DNA from: Treponema sp.
GTDB lineage: Bacteria > Spirochaetota > Spirochaetia > Treponematales > Treponemataceae
Length of the DNA stretch: 32,705 nt
Assembly: GCA_024699235.1 (NCBI GenBank)
Contig: JAILPY010000172.1
Coordinates: 1-32,705, forward strand
Direction: 5' to 3'
Shown here: in pieces, positions 19,168 to 25,567 of the stretch
Numbering within the stretch: the first letter of the stretch is position 1
How the letters are laid out: each line of letters begins with the position of its first letter
Notes under the pieces: model-generated
Told to the model about the DNA's origin: nothing
Databases searched by the model: none
What the model saw: the letters and a program-made list of their open reading frames with translations, nothing else
Made by a program: the position numbers and the translations under genes

Positions 19168-19204
19168 AATATTCTATATTATTATAAATAATCGGTTTCC
19201 TCAA
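19168..19204 (-). promoter_or_regulatory. Predicted uvrA-operon promoter, leaderless
   Basis: On the minus strand, TTGAGG (19204-19199), a 17-nt spacer, then TAATAT (19181-19176), with only 8 nt left before the GTG start. The expected transcription start falls at or within 1-2 nt of the start codon. A TATAAT a few bases further upstream could also serve as a -10 box. Confidence 0.5.
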
Positions 19205-19247
19205 GTATGCATAGCAGACAGTACATGGATACACGACATTGAAATTT

Positions 19248-19598
19248 TTAATCAGAGGACTTATTTAAGAGAAGGATGTTCTTAATTCCAGAAACCAATT
19301 CTCCTACACTATCAAGAGATGCTGCAAGACTCAACTTATAGTATATGCTGGTTCCTACCTTATGAGGCTTTATAAGACCGCAATCCTTCAAGACCTTCAA
19401 GTGATGAGAAATTGCAGGACGAGACAATTTTGACATGGAACTCAAACTGTTAACATTTATTCCGTTTTTATCTGTACTTTCAACAGTACCAATATCAAGA
19501 ATCAGTTTCTGACGGACTTCATCTCCTAATGCAATAAAAAGCGGAGAGCATGAAGTAAATAATGAAGAAATGCGTTCTATTTCCGATTTATCTGCCAT
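19248..19598 (-). CDS. ArsR-family winged-helix transcriptional repressor
   Basis: 116 aa. The winged helix is clear: LSSMSKLSRPAISHHLKVLK forms the HTH and recognition helix, followed by CGLIKPHKVGTSIYYKLS as the wing. The alpha-3 metal site typical of ArsR/SmtB (ELCVCD) is absent: the corresponding residues are INVNSLSSM, with no Cys. It is therefore probably not a classic arsenic or zinc sensor; one Cys lies after the recognition helix. AGGGG sits 8 nt before the ATG. It is divergent from the RND permease gene, and a perfect 15-bp-arm palindrome lies between them. By position it most likely represses itself and the downstream transport genes. The effector is unknown. Confidence 0.9.
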   Translation of the reverse strand: MADKSEIERISSLFTSCSPLFIALGDEVRQKLILDIGTVESTDKNGINVNSLSSMSKLSRPAISHHLKVLKDCGLIKPHKVGTSIYYKLSLAASLDSVGELVSGIKNILLLNKSSD

Positions 19599-19622
19599 AA
19601 ATAATACCCCTACACATTAAAA

Positions 19623-19652
19623 AGTTTACGGCAAAACATAGTTGTTTGTCAA
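19623..19652 (-). promoter_or_regulatory. Predicted promoter of the arsR-type gene
   Basis: Minus-strand TTGACA (19652-19647), an 18-nt spacer, then TAAACT (19628-19623). The -35 box is the outer end of the palindrome at 19647-19680, so the repressor bound there would block its own transcription. Confidence 0.5.
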
Positions 19653-19680
19653 TATGTTTAATTACTTAAACATATTGACA
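19647..19680. promoter_or_regulatory. Operator 1: perfect palindrome between arsR-type and permease genes
   Basis: Arms TGTCAATATGTTTAA (19647-19661) and TTAAACATATTGACA (19666-19680) are exact inverse complements around a 4-nt centre. The inner 16 bp, GTTTAATTACTTAAAC (19656-19671), recurs with two mismatches at 19738 and in related form at 22773. Each outer end provides a TTGACA hexamer, one on each strand. Confidence 0.75.
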
Positions 19681-19698
19681 GAAAAACGTTACAAAATA

Positions 19699-19727
19699 TT
19701 GACACAATCATAAAATACTGATATATT
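19699..19727 (+). promoter_or_regulatory. Predicted promoter of the RND permease gene
   Basis: TTGACA (19699-19704), an exact 17-nt spacer, then TATATT (19722-19727): near-consensus sigma-70. Transcription would start around 19734, immediately before operator 2. Confidence 0.7.
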
Positions 19728-19737
19728 CTGTTTAACA

Positions 19738-19753
19738 GTTTAATTATTTGAAC
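19738..19753. promoter_or_regulatory. Operator 2, just downstream of the permease promoter
   Basis: GTTTAATTATTTGAAC, an inverted repeat GTTYAA-N4-TTRAAC sharing 14 of 16 bases with the core of operator 1. It covers roughly +5 to +20 of the predicted transcript, a normal position for a repressor site. An overlapping CTGTTTAACAG palindrome lies at 19728-19738. Confidence 0.65.
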
Positions 19754-19778
19754 AGATAGTAAAGAGAGGTTTGTAAAA

Positions 19779-22733
19779 ATGAAGTTTCTAAAAGCTTTTT
19801 TCAGGCATCCAACAATAATTGTTGTATTATGCCTGGCTGTAACAGGATTCTTCGGATTCTTTTTAAAGGATCTTTCCCTAAGTAATTCAACCAGAATGTT
19901 TTTTCCTCAGAAAGATGAGTCATATACAAGGCTTACAGATACAGAAGAAACATTTGGAAGCATGCTTTCAATCGGAATAAGTCTTGAAGCAAAGGAAGGA
20001 ACTATCCTTACTCCAGAATACATTGAAGTAGTAAGGAAAATTACTGATCGGGTATACGCCCTTAAAGACGTAGAAGACATTGATTCTTTTACAGACATTG
20101 ACTACGTATGTGACCAGGACGGTTCTATATCTGCAACACAACTTATTCCAGAGACATACACAGGATCTCCTGAAGACATAGCACAGTTATCTACCCGCCT
20201 GTCAGAATGGGACAGCATGTACAACAGAGTAATTGTAAATGATACTTTTACAGGCACTCAAATTGCAGTATCTCTCTGTCCTAAGGGAGACGAACAGATA
20301 GCATTCGACAAAGCCAAAGAAAATCTTGATGCTGCCCAGGAAGCTTTCAATGCAGAAAATAATGCAGATACTCAAGCAGCACTTGCAACAGCAAAAAAGG
20401 AATACAAAGATGCCAAAAGAGTCCTGAGATTCGCACCTCCAGATTCAGAACGCCAGCAAAAGGTTCTTGAACAGGTAAAGGAAATTACCAATGAAGAATG
20501 CAAGGGACATGAACTTATATACAAGTTCTACGGAGACCCTGTAATTTCAGTAACTTCAAAAGAATTCATGGTATCGGACTTACTTGGCCTTATTCCTCTT
20601 GTTGTAGTAATAGTAATATTAACATTATATTTCAGTTTCCATACGTTCACAGGAACATTCCTGCCACTTTTAACAGTACTTATGTCAACTGCAATATCAT
20701 GCGGAATGATGGGTATGCTTCACATTACGTTCTCACTTGTTTCTAGAGTCATTCCGGTTGCACTCATAGCTGTAGGTTCTGCTTATGGAATTCATGTTCT
20801 GACACATTATTATGTAGAACTTACTAACGTAGAAGGTGATGTTTCCAGAGAACAGCAGCAGGAAGCAATATTTAAAGGCCTAAGAGAGGTATGGAAGGCT
20901 GTACTCCTTGCAGGACTTACTACCATTGTAGGCTTTGTATCTCTTGTTACAAGTCCAATTGAACCTCTTCACAGCTTTGCAATCTTTACAGCAATCGGCG
21001 TAGCCCTTGCATTATTCTTCTCTGTAACATTCATCCCAGCACTTCTCCTTATGCTTCCATGTAAAGAAGCAAACAAAAAGCGCAGGATGTTTGGATTTAC
21101 AGACATGGTAAAAAGGCAGGTTGCACGTGCCCAGCAGATGAGAGGCGGCCGCTCTGCCAAAGAAGCCAGCGGTGATACCCTTTACATAATTTACCGCTTT
21201 TTCTGCGGTTCATGGGTAAGACTCATCATTACATCTCTTTTTATCATAGTTTTGTCATTCACAGGACTAAGTAAACTTAAAATTGATACATCTTTGATTG
21301 GATACTTCCCAAAAAGTTCTCAGATGAGAAAAGACATAGACTATGTAAATGAAGAGTTTGCAGGAACAAACAGCGTATACTTTAACATTGAAGGCAAAGA
21401 AAAGGGTGACATTACAAATCCAGAACTTTTAGTAGCTGTAGATCATATGCAGCAGTACCTTCAAAATAAATATGACATAATTGGAAAGATGGTCTGCCTT
21501 AATGATTTCATCAAAAGAATAAACCAAGTATGGCACGCACCTTCAGATACAGGACATTTAATTTCTTCAGAACAGTCAGATTTCGATACAACAGAAAGTC
21601 TAGACAGTTGGGGAGACATAGGATTTGAAGATAGCGAAGAAGATGCTACACTCGATTCATGGGGCAGCAGTTTTGAAGAATCTAGTTCTTCTGATGCAGA
21701 ACTAGATTCTTGGGGAAGTGAATTTATAGAAGAAGAATCTGTAGCTGAAACACAGGACTCTGATTACGAAGATCCTAATATAATTTACAGTCAGCGCCTT
21801 TCTGAAACTCTGACGGCAAGGCAACTGCTTGATTTAATGAACCAGGCATACATTGCTGCAGGCGGTAAATATGCAACTCTAGATAAGATGATTGACTATC
21901 TTATGGGAGAAATCAACTATAATGGTATGGCATATTATGAAATACCTTACAATCCTGAAAAATATCCTGTAGCGACACGTGAACAGCTTTCTGAAGTTGT
22001 AAGCAATTATCTGACACTGCTGAGCGGTTCTTTGGAAAGATTTATAGACGATGACATGAATCCAAAAACAATGCGCATTACATGCCAGTTGAGAACTCAT
22101 TCAACAGAACTTGCCAGCCACATCATCAATGATGCTAAACTGTATGCAGCAGAACACTTTCCTGCCGGTTATACGCTTGAAGCAACAGGTACAGGAGAAA
22201 TGGAATATACAATGACTAGCCTTGTTGTAAAAAGCCAGTTCTCAAGCCTTTTAGTTTCACTTTTGTCAGTATTTATAATTATTACCATCTCTTTCAAATC
22301 AGGATGGGCTGGTATTTTAGGAGCTGTTCCTCTAGCCTTTGCAATCTTGCTTAACTACATGACAATGGGTTTTGCAAAAATAAACCTAGATCTTATTACA
22401 AGTATAATTGCATCTGTAACAGTAGGCGTTGGCATTGACTATACAATACACTTCCTCACTACTTACAGAGAAGAACGCTCTAAAACAAATAATCTGGAAG
22501 AAGTAACAAAACAGACGTTTAAAAAAAGCGGTCATGGAATATTAACGAATGCACTTGCTGTTGGATTAGGATTCCTTGTACTTTGTCTTTCAAAGTTCGT
22601 TGTACTGAAATATATTGGAATTCTTGTTGCAATAGTTATGTTTACTTCAGCATTCCTTGCAATGACAGTCATTCCTGGAGTATTGAATCTTACAGATCCA
22701 ACATTCATGCATCCTGAAGATAAAAAAAAGTAA
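19779..22733 (+). CDS. RND/MMPL-family membrane transporter
   Basis: 984 aa, AGAGG 9 nt before the ATG. The layout is a typical RND duplication: TM1 (about 10-30), a periplasmic porter loop with a coiled-coil-like Ala/Lys/Glu stretch (about 165-215), five TMs (about 265-430), a cytosolic linker, TM7 (about 480-500), a second periplasmic loop, and five TMs (about 820-970). The sterol-sensing-like and second-half segments VALIAVGSAYGIHVLTHYY and VTVGVGIDYTIHFLTTY are characteristic of MMPL/HpnN-type lipid transporters. The second loop carries an acidic Ser/Asp/Glu insert (about 595-662) with three LDSWG motifs starting at residues 608, 625 and 642, exactly 17 apart. Followed by LolA-like and barrel genes, it probably moves a lipid or hydrophobic compound across the periplasm, driven by proton motive force. 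Substrate unknown. Confidence 0.9.
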   Translation: MKFLKAFFRHPTIIVVLCLAVTGFFGFFLKDLSLSNSTRMFFPQKDESYTRLTDTEETFGSMLSIGISLEAKEGTILTPEYIEVVRKITDRVYALKDVEDIDSFTDIDYVCDQDGSISATQLIPETYTGSPEDIAQLSTRLSEWDSMYNRVIVNDTFTGTQIAVSLCPKGDEQIAFDKAKENLDAAQEAFNAENNADTQAALATAKKEYKDAKRVLRFAPPDSERQQKVLEQVKEITNEECKGHELIYKFYGDPVISVTSKEFMVSDLLGLIPLVVVIVILTLYFSFHTFTGTFLPLLTVLMSTAISCGMMGMLHITFSLVSRVIPVALIAVGSAYGIHVLTHYYVELTNVEGDVSREQQQEAIFKGLREVWKAVLLAGLTTIVGFVSLVTSPIEPLHSFAIFTAIGVALALFFSVTFIPALLLMLPCKEANKKRRMFGFTDMVKRQVARAQQMRGGRSAKEASGDTLYIIYRFFCGSWVRLIITSLFIIVLSFTGLSKLKIDTSLIGYFPKSSQMRKDIDYVNEEFAGTNSVYFNIEGKEKGDITNPELLVAVDHMQQYLQNKYDIIGKMVCLNDFIKRINQVWHAPSDTGHLISSEQSDFDTTESLDSWGDIGFEDSEEDATLDSWGSSFEESSSSDAELDSWGSEFIEEESVAETQDSDYEDPNIIYSQRLSETLTARQLLDLMNQAYIAAGGKYATLDKMIDYLMGEINYNGMAYYEIPYNPEKYPVATREQLSEVVSNYLTLLSGSLERFIDDDMNPKTMRITCQLRTHSTELASHIINDAKLYAAEHFPAGYTLEATGTGEMEYTMTSLVVKSQFSSLLVSLLSVFIIITISFKSGWAGILGAVPLAFAILLNYMTMGFAKINLDLITSIIASVTVGVGIDYTIHFLTTYREERSKTNNLEEVTKQTFKKSGHGILTNALAVGLGFLVLCLSKFVVLKYIGILVAIVMFTSAFLAMTVIPGVLNLTDPTFMHPEDKKK

Positions 22734-22772
22734 AAAAATGATTATGACGTGTAACCTTTTATCGGTCTATTC

Positions 22773-22788
22773 GTTTAATCTTTTGAAC
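22773..22788. promoter_or_regulatory. Operator 3, upstream of the LolA-like gene
   Basis: GTTTAATCTTTTGAAC, the third GTTTAA-N4-TTGAAC copy, 14 of 16 bases identical to operator 2. Its right half TTGAAC could act as a -35 box with TATAGA at 22808-22813 (19-nt spacing), so an internal promoter repressed by the same regulator is plausible. Confidence 0.6.
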
Positions 22789-22796
22789 ATTAAATA

Positions 22797-22822
22797 AAAC
22801 AGGCTTTTATAGATGCCTGTTT
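22797..22822 (+). other. Stem-loop in the leader of the LolA-like gene
   Basis: Perfect 8-bp stem AAACAGGC (22797-22804) / GCCTGTTT (22815-22822) with a 10-nt loop, ending 4 nt before the AAAGGAGA ribosome site. The U-tract is too short for a strong terminator; it may protect or tune the downstream message. Confidence 0.5.
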
Positions 22823-22842
22823 ATATAAAGGAGATTTTACTT

Positions 22843-23646
22843 ATGAAAATTACTTCTAAACTTTTAACAATTGCAGTACTTGCCCTCGCAGGAACAACAG
22901 TAGCGTTTGCTGACCAACAGGGTACAGACATCATGCAGAAAGCAAAGGACCTGGAAAAACCAAAGTTCTCACATTCTCTTGTAGAAATGGTTTTGACAGA
23001 AAAAAACGGAACAAAAGAAGTTCGTGCAGTCGAAGAATATGGAAGAAATCATGATGACGGAAAGGGAAACAAAGTAAATGATGTTACAATGCTCTTCCTT
23101 TCACCAGCAAACATAAAAAACACACGCTTCCTTCAGAAAGAAAACCATGGAGCAGATGATGATAAATGGATTTACTTACCTGCACTAAAAAATACACGCC
23201 GCGTAAATTCAAGTGAAGGCAGCAAGTCATTTATGGGAACTGATGCAACTTATGATGACCTTTCTACCCGTGAAATTGAAGAAGATGATCACCAGTATCA
23301 GGGAGAAGAAACAAAGAAAGTTGGCCCAACAACCTTTGAATGCTATAAAATAAAGGAAGTTCCTTATGACAAGAAAAGCAGTCAGTATAGTTATCGCATT
23401 ACATGGGTAGATAAGGCAACTTACGTTCCTGTTTATACTGAAATGTATGACAAGAACGAAAAGCTTATCAAAGTTCTTGAAGTTCCTGTTATCAAGAATA
23501 TAAGTGGATACACAATTACAATGGCAACAAGAATGACAAATGTACAGACAGGTCATTCAACAACAATTACAATAAAAAAACTTGAGCTTGACAAGCCTAT
23601 TCCTGAGCGTGTATTTACATCTCAGTTCCTTAATACGGGAAAATAA
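22843..23646 (+). CDS. LolA-like periplasmic protein (outer membrane lipoprotein-sorting family)
   Basis: 267 aa. Start at 22843 because AAAGGAGA (22827-22834) lies 8 nt upstream and the signal peptide then begins normally (MKITSKLLTIAVLALAG, cut at AFA|DQQ). The mature protein matches the LolA_like family (PF17131-type): DKWIYLPALKNTRRVNSS, KSFMGTDATYDDLSTREI, YRITWVDKATYVPVYTEMYD and a final VFTSQFLNTGK. These proteins have the LolA/LppX half-barrel that holds acyl chains, and they commonly neighbour RND/MMPL pumps. Here it sits between the permease and the DUF1302-like barrel, so it likely shuttles the pump's hydrophobic cargo across the periplasm. Operator 3 and a stem-loop lie in its leader. 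Confidence 0.9.
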   Translation: MKITSKLLTIAVLALAGTTVAFADQQGTDIMQKAKDLEKPKFSHSLVEMVLTEKNGTKEVRAVEEYGRNHDDGKGNKVNDVTMLFLSPANIKNTRFLQKENHGADDDKWIYLPALKNTRRVNSSEGSKSFMGTDATYDDLSTREIEEDDHQYQGEETKKVGPTTFECYKIKEVPYDKKSSQYSYRITWVDKATYVPVYTEMYDKNEKLIKVLEVPVIKNISGYTITMATRMTNVQTGHSTTITIKKLELDKPIPERVFTSQFLNTGK

Positions 23647-23666
23647 TTTATAAACAACCATAATAT

Positions 23667-23703
23667 GGCTGTCTAAATAAAAGATTTAGGCAGCCTTTAT
23701 TTT
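23667..23703 (+). terminator. Intrinsic terminator or attenuator before the barrel gene
   Basis: Stem GGCTGTCTAAAT (23667-23678) / ATTTAGGCAGCC (23684-23695) with one G-U pair and a 5-nt loop, followed by TTTATTTT. It stands between the LolA-like stop and the barrel's AGGAGG, so it must allow read-through or the barrel needs its own promoter, of which I see none. Confidence 0.7.
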
Positions 23704-23721
23704 CATGCAGGAGGACTTTTA

Positions 23722-25494
23722 ATGAAAATCACAAGAGTTGCAGCAGTTTTAGCACTCGGAGTATTATTCACATCTGCAGCATTTGCCCAATTTGATGATG
23801 ATAACTGGGATTCATGGGATGATGATCTAACAAACTCTTCGGTAAGTGACGAAGAAGATTCATTTGGTTCTGACGATTCATCAGGTTCTGATGATTCTTT
23901 CGGGTCTTTTGATGATGATTCTTTTGGCTCTTTTGATGATGATTCTTTCGGTTCTTTTGATGATGATTCTTTCGGTTCTTTTGATGACGGAGATTCTTTT
24001 GGTTCTTTCGGTGGAGATGATTCTTCATCTTCCCCATTAACATTCAGCGGAGACCTTTCTTTAAATACAAGGTATTATTTTGCAAAAGAAGAATCTGACG
24101 AATTCTTAAAAGGTACCAGAAATACTACAGGTGCACGTATTTTTGACCGCGATTCTAATGGAGACCGCATTCATTTTTATGATACCACATTAAAGGCAAT
24201 TCCAAAGGCTAAAATTGGAGTAAATTATTCAGGCTCAATGAGCGAAGCTATCCTTTCTGTAAATTTAACAGAACAGACTTTAAAAGACTATCACGAAGAT
24301 ATTATAGATGAATTAGTTATCCGAGGTTATTTTCTTGACAACGCTTTAACTATTGAAGGCGGCAAGATGAAAATTGTATGGGGAAAAGGTGATAAGCTCC
24401 ATGTATTGGATAATTTCAATTCTGATGATTATACAGATTTTATTATTCCAGATTATATAGACAGAAGGATAAGTACTCCAATGCTTAGGGCTGTCTATAG
24501 CCAACCTACAGCAAGTGCACTTACATTAGAAGGAGTTTTCACTCCATTTCTTCCAAAAGATCGCTTTGCAGAAGAAGACAGCATATGGATTCCTGCTGCT
24601 TATAGGACATTGTCTTCAACTGTAAAAACAATCATTGCAGCAAACGTTGTTTCTGGAAAAATGTCCTTGACAGATGCAGCTCAATTTGATTCTGACGATT
24701 TATATCCAGATGTATATAATTTAAAATATTCACAGGCAGGACTGCGTCTTACAGGAACAGCTTCTTCTTTTGACTGGGGAATAAGCTATTATTACGGACA
24801 CTATAAGCAGCCTTCTGCAAATGCAGAAGAAACTGTTACAATGGCAAATCTTTCAACATTATTGCCTGCTGCAATGGCATCTGGCAATGCATCTGAAATT
24901 GCAAGACTTCAGAAACTATATGCAAAATACAATTCAAGCGGAATTTCACTTCCTAAATTAGAATACGATAGAAAGCAGACATTCGGAATTGAAGCGGCAA
25001 CAGTACTTGGAAGATTCAATCTTCGTGCAGAAGCGGCTTATAACCTTACAGACGACTTTTCTGGTACAGATCCTTGGGTACACAATAATTCTTTGGGATG
25101 GCTCATCGGATTTGATATGGACATTCCTATAAGTAACATAAACATAAATGTACAGCATATAGGTTCATACATCTTAAAAAATGACCAGCTTGCAAAAGGC
25201 ATATTCAAAACTTATGATGTCGATTATGATCCTAAAGGTCGTTACACAAATGATAAAATAGTACTTAATATCACAGATTCATTAATGCACGATAAGTTAA
25301 AGCCAGAAGTAACGTTATTATGGGGAATTGAACGCGGAGATTTAGTCATCCAGCCAAAACTTGCATACAGTCCAACTCCGGAACTTACAATGACATTAAG
25401 CGGAATGTATATTTACTGCAGGGATGAATTCAGTGAATTCTATGAATGGAAAAATAACGATTTTGTAAATCTAGGCATACGATACCAGTTCTAA
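23722..25494 (+). CDS. DUF1302-like outer-membrane beta-barrel with acidic tandem-repeat N-terminus
   Basis: 590 aa. The signal peptide ends SAAFA|QFDDD; AGGAGG lies close before the ATG. Residues about 20-105 are a very acidic, Ser/Phe/Gly-rich segment: NWDSWDDD, then tandem units of DDDSFGSF (residues about 56-96). The rest is beta-strand sequence with DUF1302-type signatures: GGKMKIVWGKGDKLHVLDNF, a D-Y/F-rich stretch and RRISTPMLRAVYSQP, then LEGVFTPFLP. It ends VNLGIRYQF, a terminal-aromatic signature for BAM insertion. DUF1302 barrels are known to co-occur with LolA-like proteins (DUF1329) and RND pumps in proteobacteria. This is the presumed outer-membrane end of the neighbouring transport system. 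The acidic head would lie in the periplasm or plug the pore. Confidence 0.85.
   Translation: MKITRVAAVLALGVLFTSAAFAQFDDDNWDSWDDDLTNSSVSDEEDSFGSDDSSGSDDSFGSFDDDSFGSFDDDSFGSFDDDSFGSFDDGDSFGSFGGDDSSSSPLTFSGDLSLNTRYYFAKEESDEFLKGTRNTTGARIFDRDSNGDRIHFYDTTLKAIPKAKIGVNYSGSMSEAILSVNLTEQTLKDYHEDIIDELVIRGYFLDNALTIEGGKMKIVWGKGDKLHVLDNFNSDDYTDFIIPDYIDRRISTPMLRAVYSQPTASALTLEGVFTPFLPKDRFAEEDSIWIPAAYRTLSSTVKTIIAANVVSGKMSLTDAAQFDSDDLYPDVYNLKYSQAGLRLTGTASSFDWGISYYYGHYKQPSANAEETVTMANLSTLLPAAMASGNASEIARLQKLYAKYNSSGISLPKLEYDRKQTFGIEAATVLGRFNLRAEAAYNLTDDFSGTDPWVHNNSLGWLIGFDMDIPISNININVQHIGSYILKNDQLAKGIFKTYDVDYDPKGRYTNDKIVLNITDSLMHDKLKPEVTLLWGIERGDLVIQPKLAYSPTPELTMTLSGMYIYCRDEFSEFYEWKNNDFVNLGIRYQF
23890..24009 (+). 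repeat. 24-bp in-frame tandem repeat
   Basis: About five copies of a 24-nt unit encoding D-D-D-S-F-G-S-F, with only third-position differences between inner copies; the first and last units are diverged. Being in frame, gain or loss of units would change length without breaking the protein. Confidence 0.85.
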
Positions 25495-25547
25495 AAAAAA
25501 GACTGTCCATTTTGAAGTGTACCCCATATATTGGACAGTCTTTTTTT
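25494..25547. terminator. Bidirectional intrinsic terminator between barrel and lon
   Basis: Left arm of seven A then GACTGTCCA (25494-25509) pairs with TGGACAGTC then seven T (25532-25547): a 16-bp stem with a 22-nt loop. Symmetric A/T tails let it serve both convergent transcripts. The loop is larger than usual. Confidence 0.8.
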
Positions 25548-25567
25548 AGAACTAATTTTATTAATTA

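Noticed and set aside
19248-19598. Arsenic or zinc resistance operon
   Set aside because: The ArsR-type protein lacks the ELCVCD metal motif and no arsenite pump, arsenate reductase or metal ATPase is adjacent; the targets look like envelope transport genes.
22813-22842. ATG at 22813 as start of the LolA-like gene
   Set aside because: It lies inside the stem-loop and upstream of the AAAGGAGA ribosome site; the ATG at 22843 fits both the site and the signal peptide.
23890-24009. CRISPR-like repeated units
   Set aside because: Units are contiguous with no spacers, in frame and coding; this is a protein tandem repeat.
23768-24043. Antisense 91-aa open frame rich in His/Asn/Lys
   Set aside because: It is the reverse complement of the DDDSFGSF tandem repeat; the repetitive composition explains the lack of stops, and the sense frame has a signal peptide and ribosome site.
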